NCBI RefSeq assembly: GCF_006874465.1
Contig: NZ_VIRL01000029.1
Coordinates: 1-64,000 of the forward strand
Source: Microbispora bryophytorum
GTDB lineage: Bacteria; Actinomycetota; Actinomycetes; Streptosporangiales; Streptosporangiaceae
DNA: 64,000 nucleotides
Reading direction: 5' to 3'
Shown: positions 1 through 9,060 of the stretch, piece by piece
Position numbering within the stretch: position 1 is the stretch's first letter
Layout of the letters: the number at the start of each line of letters is the position of its first letter
Notes under the pieces: model-generated
The model's input: only the letters and a program-made list of their open reading frames with translations
Database searches by the model: none
Told to the model about the DNA's origin: nothing
Position numbers and translations under genes: made by a program

Positions 1-166
1 CACCAGACAAGATCTTGATGAGCGTGGACTTCCCGGCACCGTTCTGGCCCAGCAGACAGTGCACCTCGCCGGCCCTGACCTCAAGGTCCACGCCGTCCAG
101 CGCACGCACGCCGGGAAACTGCTTGACGATGCCCCTCATCTGGAGCAGGGGGTGTTCGTCTCCCAT
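1..166 (-). CDS. Sugar ABC transporter ATP-binding protein (N-terminal fragment)
   Basis: This is the first 55 codons of an ATPase that leaves the window. The N-terminus has the layout of RbsA/MglA/XylG-type carbohydrate importers: [20 protein letters not shown], then the Walker A loop GQNGAGKST. The start is ATG at 166, preceded by GGGAGA. It probably energises uptake of a sugar. It is followed upstream by a ROK regulator on the same strand and by a divergent phosphorylase operon, so a di- or oligoglucoside is a reasonable substrate, but that is inferred from neighbours only. The signature and Walker B motifs lie outside the window. Confidence 0.85.
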   Translation of the reverse strand, partial: MGDEHPLLQMRGIVKQFPGVRALDGVDLEVRAGEVHCLLGQNGAGKSTLIKILSG

Positions 167-185
167 GGAATCTCCCAACGGTGAT

Positions 186-1373
186 TCAGTTGGCGGAGTA
201 GACGTGATCGCTGACGAGGCGGGTGGCGCCGATGACACCCGCGGTGTCGCCGAGTTCGGACAGCACGATCGGGAGGTTTCCGGTGGCGAGCGGCAGCGAC
301 CTGCGGTAGACGACGCTTCTGATCTCCGCGAGCAGCACGTGGCCGAGCTTGGCCACGCCACCCGCGATGATCACGAGGCCGGGGTTGAAGAAGCTGACCA
401 GGCTCGCCAGCACCTGGCCAACCCGGCGCCCGCCGTCGCGGATCAGCCCGATCGCGCCCGCTTCGCCCTGCGCCGCCGCGACGGCGACGTCCTCGGCGGT
501 CAGCGTGCCCACCGCCGCGAGCCGTTCGGCCAGGTACGGCGAGCCGCCCGAGCGGGCCACCGCGACGGCCTCCCGCGCCAGCGCGGCGCCGCCGAAGTAC
601 GCCTCCAGACAGCCCGAGTTGCCGCAGGAGCAGACCGGCCCGAGGTCGTCCACCCGGATGTGGCCGATGTCGCCGGCGCTGCCGGACACCCCGCGGTAGA
701 TCTTGCCGTTCACCACGATGCCGCAGCCGATGCCGGTGCCGATCTTGACGAGCAGGAAGTCGTCGACGTGCCGCGCGAGACCGGCGTGCAGCTCCCCGAG
801 GGCCATGATGTTGACGTCGTTGTCGACCACTGTGGGACAGCCCAGCGCCTGCCCGACCGTCTCCCTGACCGGGTAGCGGTCCCAGCCCGGCATGATCGGC
901 GGCACCACGGGGACGCCTTCGGCGAAGCTCACCGGCCCGGGGACGCCGATGCCGGCGCCGCTGAGCTCGGTGAAGAGCCCCTCTCGGCTCAGTTTGCCGA
1001 GCAGTTCGACGGCCCGGTCGAGCACGACGGCGGGCCCTTGTCTGATGTCGCAGGGCTCGCTCAGGTGACCGAGGACGTGGAGCTCTCCGTCGGTGACCGC
1101 GACGTCGATCGAGGTGGCTCCGATGTCGATCCCGCCGAACCGGATGTGACTGGCCAGCCGTACGCGTCCCGAGCGCCGGCCGCCGCGTGAGGCCGCCAGT
1201 CCGTCGGGCTCGGCGAACCCCAGCTCGATCAGCCGGTCCAGCTCGACGTTGAGCTTCGACCGCGACAGGTCCACCACGTCGCCGAGTTCGGCACGGGAAC
1301 GCCGGCCGTCTCTCAGCAACCGCAGGAGTGCGGCCTGGTGGGCGCTCTCCGGCCTGCTGGTGGTCCTCTTCAC
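186..1373 (-). CDS. ROK-family transcriptional regulator
   Basis: The protein has 395 residues. A winged helix-turn-helix (about residues 13-55) is fused to a ROK sugar-kinase-like domain from about residue 78 ([10 protein letters not shown]). The ROK zinc site is intact (His238, then [14 protein letters not shown] with Cys248, Cys250 and Cys255). This is the NagC/Mlc/XylR architecture, in which sugar binding releases DNA. The start is GTG at 1373 with GGAGG upstream. The ABC transporter gene begins 19 bp downstream on the same strand, and the beta-phosphoglucomutase/GH65 operon is divergent. It most likely represses both, using the AT-rich 1374-1529 gap as control region. Ligand unknown. Confidence 0.9.
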   Translation of the reverse strand: MKRTTSRPESAHQAALLRLLRDGRRSRAELGDVVDLSRSKLNVELDRLIELGFAEPDGLAASRGGRRSGRVRLASHIRFGGIDIGATSIDVAVTDGELHVLGHLSEPCDIRQGPAVVLDRAVELLGKLSREGLFTELSGAGIGVPGPVSFAEGVPVVPPIMPGWDRYPVRETVGQALGCPTVVDNDVNIMALGELHAGLARHVDDFLLVKIGTGIGCGIVVNGKIYRGVSGSAGDIGHIRVDDLGPVCSCGNSGCLEAYFGGAALAREAVAVARSGGSPYLAERLAAVGTLTAEDVAVAAAQGEAGAIGLIRDGGRRVGQVLASLVSFFNPGLVIIAGGVAKLGHVLLAEIRSVVYRRSLPLATGNLPIVLSELGDTAGVIGATRLVSDHVYSAN

Positions 1374-1529
1374 GTACGCCTCCGCGTCCCGGTAATTGGC
1401 TGGAAACGTACCCCTTTTCCGCTAACGGGGGAAGGCCTTTTATCGAAGTGATGCAATCTTTCGCTGGAATCAACAAAAGTCAGGTTTCGTGTGCGGGGTA
1501 GGAGAGGATGGAAAACGGTAGGAGGGCAC
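1374..1529. promoter_or_regulatory. Divergent control region between ROK regulator and pgmB-GH65 operon
   Basis: This 156-bp gap between divergent starts is much richer in A and T than its surroundings, particularly around 1435-1490. Only ribosome-binding sites are certain: GGAGG before the regulator's GTG and AGGAGG before the ATG at 1530. I could not fix promoter hexamers or a convincing ROK operator by eye. Confidence 0.4.
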
Positions 1530-2273
1530 ATGCTTGGGTTGCCTGACGAGGTGCGCGGCTGCCTGTTCGACATGGACGGGGTGCTCACGCGCACGGCCCG
1601 GATCCACGCCGCGGCGTGGAAGGAGATGTTCGACGAGTACCTGCGCGCGCGGGCGGTCGCCACCGGCACGCCGTACGTGCCCTTCGACGAGACCGGCGAC
1701 TACGAGCGGTACGTCGACGGCAAGAAGCGCCTGGACGGCACGCGGGGATTCCTGGAGGCCAGGGGCATCGTCCTGCCCGAGGGCGAGCCCGACGACCCGC
1801 CGGGCACGCCCACCGTCAACGGCCTGAGCAACCGCAAGAACGAGCTGGTCCAGGCGATTCTCGACCGGCAGGGCGTGGAGGTCTTCGAGGGCTCGGCCCG
1901 CTACCTGCGCGCCGTCCGCGACGCCGGGCTGCGCCGCGCGGTCGTCTCCAGCAGCGCCAACACCGCGCGCGTGCTCGCCGCGGCCGGTCTTGAGGACATG
2001 TTCGACGCGCGGATCGACGGCGAGGTGGCCAGGGAGCGCGGCCTGGCCGGCAAGCCCGCCCCCGACATGTTCCTCGCCGCCGCCGAGACGCTCGGGCTCG
2101 CACCGGCCGAGGCCGCGGTGTTCGAGGACGCGCTGGCCGGGGTCGCCGCCGGGCGCGCGGGCGGCTTCGCCCTCGTGGTGGGCGTGGACCGCGGGCATCA
2201 GGCCGAAGCCCTGCGCGACAACGGCGCCGACACGGTGGTGACGGACCTCTCCGAACTGCTGGACGACAAATGA
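1530..2273 (+). CDS. pgmB: Beta-phosphoglucomutase family HAD hydrolase
   Basis: The protein has 247 residues and belongs to HAD subfamily IA with a helical cap. Motif I is FDMDGVLT near the N-terminus, with both aspartates of the DxD pair. Motif II is the SSSANT stretch and motif III/IV the FEDALAG stretch. Beta-phosphoglucomutase converts beta-glucose 1-phosphate to glucose 6-phosphate. I chose ATG 1530, which sits behind AGGAGG, over an in-frame GTG at 1491. The stop overlaps the GH65 start by 4 bp (ATGA), so the two are translationally coupled: the GH65 enzyme releases beta-glucose 1-phosphate and this enzyme passes it to glycolysis. The pairing is well established for GH65 loci. Confidence 0.92.
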   Translation: MLGLPDEVRGCLFDMDGVLTRTARIHAAAWKEMFDEYLRARAVATGTPYVPFDETGDYERYVDGKKRLDGTRGFLEARGIVLPEGEPDDPPGTPTVNGLSNRKNELVQAILDRQGVEVFEGSARYLRAVRDAGLRRAVVSSSANTARVLAAAGLEDMFDARIDGEVARERGLAGKPAPDMFLAAAETLGLAPAEAAVFEDALAGVAAGRAGGFALVVGVDRGHQAEALRDNGADTVVTDLSELLDDK

Positions 2274-4672
2274 TCAAACATCCTGCCTTCGTCGTCGAGC
2301 CGTGGTCGGTGCGGGAGTGCCACCTGCACACCGACGTGCTCGCCCAGACCGAGTCGGTGTTCGCGCTGTCCAACGGGCACATCGGGTTGCGCGGCAACCT
2401 CGACGAGGGCGAGCCGTACGGGCTGCCGGGCACCTACCTCAACTCCTTCTACGAGCTGCGCCCGCTGCCGTACGCCGAGGCGGGCTACGGCTACCCCGAG
2501 TCCGGCCAGACGGTCGTCAACGTCACCAACGGCAAACTGATCCGGCTGCTCGTGGACGACGAGCCGTTCGACGTCCGGTACGGCACGCTGCACTCACACG
2601 AGCGCATCCTCGATCTGCGGGCGGGGACGCTCATCCGGAAGGCCTGCTGGAGCTCGCCGACCGGCGCGCAGGTGCGCGTCACCTCGACCCGGCTCGTGTC
2701 CTTCACCCACCGGGCCGTGGCCGCGGTCCGCTACGAGGTGGAGCCGGTGGACCAGCCGCTCAACGTGGTCGTCCAGTCGGAGCTGGTGGCCAACGAGACC
2801 GTGCCGCCGCCGACCGCCGACCCCCGCGCCGCCGCCGCGCTGGAGGCGCCGCTGGTGCTGGAGGAGAACGTCGCCGCGCGCAACAACGTGTGCGTCATGG
2901 TCCACTCCACCAGGGCCAGCAGGCTGCGGCTCGCCGCGGGGATGCGTCACGAGATCGACGGCCCGGACGGCACCCGGGTCGAGTGCGACGGCGGCGGCAA
3001 CGTCAGCCGGGTCACGATCGCCACCCGGCTCGTGCCGGGCGAGCGGCTGCGGCTGGACAAGTTCTTCGCCTACGGCTGGTCGGCCAAACGGTCCAGGCCC
3101 GCGATGCACGACCAGGTCGTGGCGGCGCTGGCGGCGGCCCGGCTCACCGGGTGGGACGGCCTGTGCGTCGAGCAGCGCGCCTTCCTCGACGATTTCTGGG
3201 CGGGCGCCGACGTCGAGGTCGAGGGCGACGCCGAGGTGCAGCAGGCCGTGCGCTTCGGGCTGTTCCACCTGCTCCAGGCGGGGGCCCGGCTGGAGCGGCG
3301 GCCCATCCCCGGCAAGGGACTGACCGGCTCGGGTTACGACGGCCACGCGTTCTGGGACACCGAGAGTTTCGTACTGCCGGTGGCCACCTACACCTACCCC
3401 CGGGCCGCCGCCGACGCCCTGATGTGGCGCGCCTCGATCCTGCCCCTCGCCCAGGCGCGGGCCGAGCAGCTCGGGCTGGCCGGGGCCGCCTTCCCCTGGC
3501 GGACGATCAACGGCGAGGAGTGCTCGGGATACTGGCCGGCGGGCACGGCGGCCTTCCACGTCAACGCCGACATCGCCACCGCGGTCACGCAGTACGTCGA
3601 CGCGACCGAGGACACCGGCTTCGAGCGCGACTTCGGCCTGCCGCTGCTCGTGGCGACCGCTCGGCTGTGGTGCGCGCTCGGCCATCACGACGCCGAGGGC
3701 CGCTACCGCATCGACGGCGTGACCGGGCCGGACGAGTACAGCGCCGTCGCGGACAACAACGTCTACACCAACGTCATGGCCCGGCGGAACCTGCGGGCCG
3801 CCGCCGCGGCGGCCATACGCCACCTCGACCAGGCCGAGCGGCTCGGGGTCACGCTGGAGGAGACAGCCATGTGGCGCGACTGCGCCGCCGCGATCCCCCT
3901 GCCGTACGACGAGCGGCTGGGGGTCCACGAGCAGAACGAGGGGTTCACCCGGCACGCGGTGTGGGACTTCGCGGGCACCGCACCCGAGCGGTATCCGCTG
4001 CTGCTCCACTTCCCCTACTTCGACCTGTACCGCAAGCAGGTCGTCAAGCAGGCCGACCTCGTACTGGCCATGCACCTGTGCGGCGAGGCGTTCACACCCG
4101 AGCAGAAGGCGCGCAACTTCGCCTACTACGAGGCGCTGACCGTGCGGGACTCCTCGCTGTCGTCGTGCACCCAGGCCGTGCTCGCCGCCGAGGTGGGGCA
4201 GCTCGACCTCGCCTACGCCTATCTCGGCGAGGCCGCGCTGATGGACCTGCGCGACCTGGAGCACAACACCCGCGACGGCGTCCACATGGCCTCGCTCGCC
4301 GGGGCGTGGATCGCGCTCGTGGCCGGGTTCGGCGGCATGCGGGCGGAGGGGGGACGGATCCGCTTCGCCCCCCGCCTGCCCTCGGGCATCACCCGGCTCA
4401 CCTTCCGCGTCCGCTACCGGGGCCGCCTGCTGCGGATCGACGTCACCCCGGACGGCACGACGTACCGGCTCCTGCACGGCAAGCCCCTCACACTGTCGCA
4501 CCACGGCGAGGAGTTCACGCTCGGCGCGCAGCCGCAGGCCCGGCGCAACGCGCCGGCGCCCTTCCCGGACCTGCGGGTCAGGCAGCCGCCCGGCCGCGCG
4601 CCCGCGCCCCGGCGGCCCGGGGACCTGTCCCGCGACGTCACCGGCCCGGACGAGCAGGCGCAGGAGCTCTGA
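2270..4672 (+). CDS. Glycoside hydrolase family 65 phosphorylase (maltose/kojibiose/trehalose type)
   Basis: The protein has 800 residues: an N-terminal beta-sandwich, an (alpha/alpha)6 barrel and a C-terminal beta domain. The catalytic acid is the Glu in VTGPDEYS (about residue 488), matching the Glu of characterised maltose phosphorylases. The substrate-binding FWDTESFVLP motif is near residue 363. GH65 inverting phosphorylases split alpha-glucobioses with phosphate into beta-glucose 1-phosphate and glucose. Coupling to a beta-phosphoglucomutase favours phosphorolysis over hydrolysis. The disaccharide (maltose, kojibiose, nigerose or trehalose) cannot be read from sequence. The last 45 residues are Pro/Arg-rich and look disordered. 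There is no signal peptide, so it is cytoplasmic. Confidence 0.92.
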   Translation: MIKHPAFVVEPWSVRECHLHTDVLAQTESVFALSNGHIGLRGNLDEGEPYGLPGTYLNSFYELRPLPYAEAGYGYPESGQTVVNVTNGKLIRLLVDDEPFDVRYGTLHSHERILDLRAGTLIRKACWSSPTGAQVRVTSTRLVSFTHRAVAAVRYEVEPVDQPLNVVVQSELVANETVPPPTADPRAAAALEAPLVLEENVAARNNVCVMVHSTRASRLRLAAGMRHEIDGPDGTRVECDGGGNVSRVTIATRLVPGERLRLDKFFAYGWSAKRSRPAMHDQVVAALAAARLTGWDGLCVEQRAFLDDFWAGADVEVEGDAEVQQAVRFGLFHLLQAGARLERRPIPGKGLTGSGYDGHAFWDTESFVLPVATYTYPRAAADALMWRASILPLAQARAEQLGLAGAAFPWRTINGEECSGYWPAGTAAFHVNADIATAVTQYVDATEDTGFERDFGLPLLVATARLWCALGHHDAEGRYRIDGVTGPDEYSAVADNNVYTNVMARRNLRAAAAAAIRHLDQAERLGVTLEETAMWRDCAAAIPLPYDERLGVHEQNEGFTRHAVWDFAGTAPERYPLLLHFPYFDLYRKQVVKQADLVLAMHLCGEAFTPEQKARNFAYYEALTVRDSSLSSCTQAVLAAEVGQLDLAYAYLGEAALMDLRDLEHNTRDGVHMASLAGAWIALVAGFGGMRAEGGRIRFAPRLPSGITRLTFRVRYRGRLLRIDVTPDGTTYRLLHGKPLTLSHHGEEFTLGAQPQARRNAPAPFPDLRVRQPPGRAPAPRRPGDLSRDVTGPDEQAQEL

Positions 4673-4714
4673 CGGCCCGGCCGGACGCGAGAGGCCAGAT
4701 AAAGCCAGAGGGGT

Positions 4715-5623
4715 TCAGAGCATCGCCTGCAGGGAGGCGGCGGCCTGCTCGCCGAGCTTCGTCGGGAGATGGGGCTGCTCGGCCATGACGGACTCCCAGT
4801 TGTCGCGGATCGCCTCGGCGGTGAGGTCGTCGGTCCGCCAGCCGGGCCCCTCGGCCACGAACACCCGGGCGATCCGCCCGGCGCCGACCGAGAACACCTC
4901 GCCGCTGGTCTCGCAGCTCTCGTGGGCCAGGTAGGCCACCAGCGGGCTGACCCGCTCGGGGGCGAACCGGCTCTCGAACTCCGCGGGCAGCAGCGTCTCG
5001 GTCATCCGCGTCCACGCGACGGGGGCGATCGCGTTGGCCCTGATGTTCGCCCGCGCGCCCTCGATGCCGAGCGTCTTGGTCAGGCCCACCAGGCCCATCT
5101 TGGCCGTCGAGTAGTTGGCCTGGCCGAAGTTGCCGAACAGCCCGGCGGGCGAGGAGGTGTTCACGATCCGTCCGTACGCCTGCTCCTTCATGTGCGGGAA
5201 CGCCGCGCGGCTCACCAGGAACGAGCCACGCACGTGCACGGCGATCACGGCGTCGAACTCCTCGACCGTCATCTTCCCGAACGAGCGGTCGCGGAGGATG
5301 CCGGCGTTGTTGACGACGACGTCGACGCGGCCGAACGCGTCGAGCGCCGTCCGCACGATCGCCTCCGCGCCCTCCGGGGTGGCGACGTCGTCGGTGCTGG
5401 CCACCGCCTCGCCGCCGTTCTTCACGATCAGTTCGGCGACCTCCGCCGCCGGCCCTGAGGACGCGCCGGTGCCGTCGAGCGCGCCGCCGAGGTCGTTGAC
5501 GACGACCTTCGCCCCGCGCCGGCCGAGCAGCAGCGCGTGCGACCGGCCGAGGCCGTGCCCGGCTCCGGTGACGATCGCGACCCTTCCGTCGAACCTCAGC
5601 TCGGACCCCTCAGCAGCCGACAT
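4715..5623 (-). CDS. SDR-family oxidoreductase (3-hydroxyacyl-CoA dehydrogenase-like)
   Basis: The protein has 302 residues. It is a classical short-chain dehydrogenase with dinucleotide motif TGAGHGLG, structural motif NNAG, and catalytic Ser-Tyr-Lys within NTSSPAGLFG and YSTAK. The NDLGGALDGTG stretch and the 50-residue C-terminal extension resemble the (3R)-hydroxyacyl-CoA dehydrogenase domain of MFE-2-type beta-oxidation enzymes, so an acyl-CoA substrate is plausible. ATG 5623 follows a GAAGGGTGG ribosome site; an in-frame TTG at 5650 is less likely. It is not obviously coupled to its neighbours, although the next gene upstream is also on the minus strand. Confidence 0.85.
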   Translation of the reverse strand: MSAAEGSELRFDGRVAIVTGAGHGLGRSHALLLGRRGAKVVVNDLGGALDGTGASSGPAAEVAELIVKNGGEAVASTDDVATPEGAEAIVRTALDAFGRVDVVVNNAGILRDRSFGKMTVEEFDAVIAVHVRGSFLVSRAAFPHMKEQAYGRIVNTSSPAGLFGNFGQANYSTAKMGLVGLTKTLGIEGARANIRANAIAPVAWTRMTETLLPAEFESRFAPERVSPLVAYLAHESCETSGEVFSVGAGRIARVFVAEGPGWRTDDLTAEAIRDNWESVMAEQPHLPTKLGEQAAASLQAML

Positions 5624-5829
5624 GGCGCCACCCTTCGATAAAGAGAACAAGGTTCTGGTAGCACTTTATCCTTCGACGGCGGTGCCGCCAGGAGTAGTCG
5701 GCCGCCCGGTGCGCGGGTGGGCGACGGCGACCCTGACCTCGGTCTCCTGCCGCGGCGGCGGCACGGCCACCCAGCCGGCCGCGAGCGCCGCCTCGGCCAC
5801 GTCCGGCCGGTACGGCCCGCGCGTCCGCG

Positions 5830-6894
5830 TCAGGCGGACGGCGCGTGCCAGAGGTCGGGCTCGCCCGGCACGCGGGTGACCATGTCCCGCTGCTCCAGCC
5901 ACACCAGGTGGGCGAGCGTCTCGTTGTTGGCCGCCCGCCGCATGTGCGCGGGGATCTCCTCCCAGCTGCGCGACCAGGTGAGCCGGGTGGCGATGTCCCA
6001 GCAGGTGGAGCCGTCGCCCTCCGCCACGACCCGCCGCACCTCCGCCAGCCGCTCCTCGTGGTGCCCGATGACGTAGTCCGCCCGCTTCGTCAGCTCCAGG
6101 AAGCGGTACTCGTGCGCGGGCAGCACCTCCTCGACGTCGAGCTTGCCCACCGCCCGCAGCGCGTCGAGGTAGTCGGCGAGCGGGTTGGCCGCCGACTGGG
6201 GGTGCACGGCGACCATCGGCGTGATCCGGGCGAGCACGTGGTCGCCGGAGAACAGCAGGCGACGCTCCTGCTCCACGAAGCACAGGTGACCGGGCGAGTG
6301 GCCGGGCGTCCAGATCGCCCGCAGGTCCCAGCCGGGCAGGTCGAGCCGGTCGCCGTCCTCGATGAGCCGATCGGGCGTCGCCATCGTGACGAACTGGCGC
6401 AGCATCACCGACGCGCCGGCGAGCTCCTGTGCCGTCAGGTCCGGCACCCCGCACCTGACCAGCAGGGCGCGCTCCCGCCGCACGAGCGACTCGATCGCCG
6501 ACTCGTCGTATCGGTCGTGCAGGTTGCGGGCGTCGGCCGGATGCAGCCCGATCCAGGCGCCGGAGACCTCCCGGACCCGTCCGGCCAGTCCGTAGTGGTC
6601 CGGGTGGATGTGCGTGACCAGCACGGCCCTCACGTCGGTGATCTCGTATCCGGCCGTGGCGAGCCCCGCGACGAGCGCGTCGTACGCCTCCTCGGTGTTC
6701 CATCCGGCGTCGATGATCACGACCCCGTCCGGAACCTCCAGGGCGTAGACCAGGACGTAGCGCAGCGGATTGATCGGGATCGGGACGGGAATCGACCACA
6801 GCCCCGGCCGCACCCGTTCGACCTCGGGCAGTTCCCCGCCCAGCCACGCCGCGCGCTGCGCCTCGTTCGCCGCGGTCACGATCACCTTGCGCAT
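5830..6894 (-). CDS. Metallo-beta-lactamase-fold hydrolase
   Basis: The protein has 354 residues. The metal-binding signature THIHPDH (about residues 94-100) is followed by the other expected ligands (TPGHSPGH, SGDHV), giving a binuclear metal site as in the glyoxalase II-like branch. A C-terminal helical domain of about 100 residues (HEERLAEVRR onward) is typical of the actinobacterial MBL-fold proteins with a DNA-binding-like tail, function unknown. The start is ATG 6894 with GGGGAG upstream. It lies between an SDR and an MFS transporter on the same strand; no shared pathway is evident. Confidence 0.85.
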   Translation of the reverse strand: MRKVIVTAANEAQRAAWLGGELPEVERVRPGLWSIPVPIPINPLRYVLVYALEVPDGVVIIDAGWNTEEAYDALVAGLATAGYEITDVRAVLVTHIHPDHYGLAGRVREVSGAWIGLHPADARNLHDRYDESAIESLVRRERALLVRCGVPDLTAQELAGASVMLRQFVTMATPDRLIEDGDRLDLPGWDLRAIWTPGHSPGHLCFVEQERRLLFSGDHVLARITPMVAVHPQSAANPLADYLDALRAVGKLDVEEVLPAHEYRFLELTKRADYVIGHHEERLAEVRRVVAEGDGSTCWDIATRLTWSRSWEEIPAHMRRAANNETLAHLVWLEQRDMVTRVPGEPDLWHAPSA

Positions 6895-6955
6895 CGGCTC
6901 CCCGCCCTTCTCGCAGCCCTGCCCGCCTGATTGTGCCGCCTTACCGAATTTGGTT

Positions 6956-8344
6956 CTACTGGGGGTGCCTCGGAGCGGGACCGGCGGGGAGGCGCACGTA
7001 CAGGAGGGCGGAGGCGAGGACGACCACGGCGGTGAGCACCCAGACGGGGCCGACGCCGGCGATGCCCGACAGCGGCACCAGGCAGAGCGAGGAGAGCATG
7101 CCGCCGAACTGGAGCTGCAGGGAGTCCACCGACATCACGGTGGCCCGCCGATCGGCGGCGACCCGCTGGTGCAGCAGTTCGGACCTGAGCAGGGAGGCGA
7201 CCGCGAGCGCGGTGAACAGCAGCACGTACGTCGCCCCGGTCGCGACCACCCCGGCCGCGCCGCGCAGGACGGTCGAGGCGGCCAGCGCGGCGACCGCCGC
7301 CCCCGTGACGACCGTGGCCGAGGCGGCCGCGCGGACCGAGCCGCGCAGGAGCCGGGCGAGCGGCGGCGCGAGGGAACTGCCGAGCGCGCCGGCGGCGAAG
7401 CCGGCGAAGGTCACGAAGGCGTAGGCCGCGCCGCCCGTCTCGGATCCTCCGGTCAGGGCGGCGAGGCGTCCGGGGGTCAGCAGCTCGATGGTGTTCAGCA
7501 TCACGCCGGCCCCGGCGGCCAGCAGCAGCAATCGTCCGAGGGCGCGGTCGGCCAGGCCGAGCCGGATCCCGGCGACGATCGTGACCGGCACGTCGCGGAC
7601 CACTTCGGCCACCCGTACCGCCGCCCATACCGCCACCCGGGCGGGCGCCCTCCCCGCACGGCTCGGTTCGCGCATGAGCACGAGCACGGCCACGAGGAGG
7701 ACGAGCGCGGCCCCCGCCCCCGCCCAGATCGGCGCGGCGAGCGGGTCCCGGCGTACGGCCAGCGGGAGCAGGCCGCCGGCGAGCGTGCCGAGCGCCAGGG
7801 CGGCCGAGCCCGCGACGTTGCCGGCCGCCAGCCCGGGCTTCAGGTCGGCGGCCGGGCCGTACCGGGCGTGCAGGGTGTCGACGTACCACGCCTGGGCCGG
7901 CCCGCTGGACAGCGCACGCGCGACGCCCTTGAGCACGGAGGCGACCAGGAACGGCCACATCGAGTGCGCCAGGGCCATCACGACCAGCGCGACCACGCTG
8001 ACGACGGCCGACGCGGCGAGCACCGGGCGTCTGCCGAGGACGTCGGCGAGCCCGCCCGTCGGCAGTTCGAGCACGACGATCGTGACCGAGTAGGCCCCGG
8101 TGACCAGGCCGATTTCGGCGATGTCCAGCCCCCTGGCGGACATCAGCAGCACCATCGGCGCCAGCATCAGGCCGGTCGGCAGCCAGGTGAGGAACTCGAT
8201 CGCGGCGTAGCGCCCGTGCTCGCGCAGGCCCGGCCGCGGGGTCTCGGCGAGCGGCTCCCGCTGATGTATCACCGGCTCACCCGTGACCCGCTCATCCGTG
8301 ACCGGCTCACCCGTGACCGGCTCGCCCGTGATCCGCTCATCCAT
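6956..8344 (-). CDS. MFS transporter
   Basis: The protein has 462 residues and is strongly hydrophobic, with about 12 predicted membrane helices. The loop between helices 2 and 3 carries the MFS motif GGLADVLGRRP. The likely role is drug or metabolite export. It overlaps the ArsR-type regulator by 8 bp (the regulator stop lies at 8337-8339), so the two form one transcription and translation unit controlled by the operator at 8936-8967. The first 25 residues are unusual: they are encoded by five near-identical 15-bp units giving TGEPV/TDERV repeats, and a shorter product could start further in. Substrate unknown. Confidence 0.88.
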   Translation of the reverse strand: MDERITGEPVTGEPVTDERVTGEPVIHQREPLAETPRPGLREHGRYAAIEFLTWLPTGLMLAPMVLLMSARGLDIAEIGLVTGAYSVTIVVLELPTGGLADVLGRRPVLAASAVVSVVALVVMALAHSMWPFLVASVLKGVARALSSGPAQAWYVDTLHARYGPAADLKPGLAAGNVAGSAALALGTLAGGLLPLAVRRDPLAAPIWAGAGAALVLLVAVLVLMREPSRAGRAPARVAVWAAVRVAEVVRDVPVTIVAGIRLGLADRALGRLLLLAAGAGVMLNTIELLTPGRLAALTGGSETGGAAYAFVTFAGFAAGALGSSLAPPLARLLRGSVRAAASATVVTGAAVAALAASTVLRGAAGVVATGATYVLLFTALAVASLLRSELLHQRVAADRRATVMSVDSLQLQFGGMLSSLCLVPLSGIAGVGPVWVLTAVVVLASALLYVRLPAGPAPRHPQ

Positions 8345-8345
8345 G
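8271..8345. repeat. Five-copy 15-bp tandem repeat in the MFS 5' end
   Basis: Five consecutive 15-bp units of the form ACCGGCTCACCCGTG, each differing at one to four positions, occupy this stretch. They encode the pentapeptide repeat at the N-terminus of the MFS protein and also reach the end of the preceding regulator gene. Because the unit is a multiple of three, copy changes would not shift the frame. Confidence 0.8.
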
Positions 8346-8918
8346 ACCGGCCGCCGGGTCGCGGCGCGGATGGGCCGCCAGCAGGACCGCGACCGGGCGG
8401 GCGTCCGGGTCGTCCCGGTCCCGCTCCGCGGCCTCCAGGAGCATGGCCGACATCCGCTCGTAGAGGTACGTCACCGTCGCCGGCGACAGCCGCACCACCA
8501 GGTCGGACATGCCGGCGGCCTCGGCCCACGCCTCGCTCCACAGGTCGCGCTCGCGCTCGAAGTTCTCGACGTCGGCGGTGAGCTTTTCGAGCTGGCGCCG
8601 CCGCAGGAACGCCGCGGCCTCCCGGCCCTCGGCGGTCGCGGCCATCTCCACGTCGCTCCACGCGGTGAACCGGTGGATCGCCCGCCACCGCCGCTCGCGC
8701 CGGTCGCGCTGGCCGGGATCGGCCTCCACGAAGCCATACCTGACGAGCTGGCGCAGGTGATAGCTGGTGGAGCCGGAGCTCTCGCCGAGGCGCCCGGCCA
8801 GCTCGGTCGCGGTCGCCGGGCCGTTCGTGCGCAGCTCCCCCAGCAGCAGCACCCGCAGCGGGTGGGCGACCGCCTTCAGCGTGCGGGGATCGTGGACGTG
8901 GAAGACCTCGTGATCCAT
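8337..8918 (-). CDS. ArsR-family winged-helix transcriptional regulator
   Basis: The protein has 193 residues. The N-terminal half is an ArsR/HTH_20 winged helix: HDPRTLKAVAHPLRVLLLGE, then TELAGRLGESSGSTSYHLRQL as recognition helix, then a wing with GQRDRRERRW. There is no metal-binding Cys pair, so it is the drug/metabolite-type rather than a metal sensor. ATG 8918 matches the family N-terminus; the longer reading frame to 9062 would run across its own operator. It is co-transcribed with the MFS exporter it overlaps, so local repression of exporter expression is likely. Confidence 0.9.
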   Translation of the reverse strand: MDHEVFHVHDPRTLKAVAHPLRVLLLGELRTNGPATATELAGRLGESSGSTSYHLRQLVRYGFVEADPGQRDRRERRWRAIHRFTAWSDVEMAATAEGREAAAFLRRRQLEKLTADVENFERERDLWSEAWAEAAGMSDLVVRLSPATVTYLYERMSAMLLEAAERDRDDPDARPVAVLLAAHPRRDPAAGHG

Positions 8919-8935
8919 ACGGGTGACGCTAACAT

Positions 8936-8967
8936 TGCAAAGACATCTTTGCAGAATCCTCTTTGCA
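8936..8967. promoter_or_regulatory. Probable operator of the ArsR-type regulator
   Basis: TGCAAAGA (8936-8943) and TCTTTGCA (8946-8953) form a perfect inverted repeat with a 2-bp centre. A third half-site TCTTTGCA follows at 8960-8967, 14 bp after the second. The site starts 18 bp upstream of the regulator's ATG, where a bound repressor would block its promoter. ArsR-family proteins bind such palindromes. Confidence 0.75.
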
Positions 8968-9060
8968 GAAATGTAAGTTTCAGCCGTGCCCCCTCGCAAT
9001 GGCCGGTCAGGCGCGTCTCGCCGCGGTGATCGTTGACGTCCGCGGAAACCCGGAGGAAGC

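Noticed and set aside
2594-4504. 636-codon minus-strand open frame opposite GH65
   Set aside because: Antisense shadow; no recognisable motif and opposite to a complete catalytic domain.
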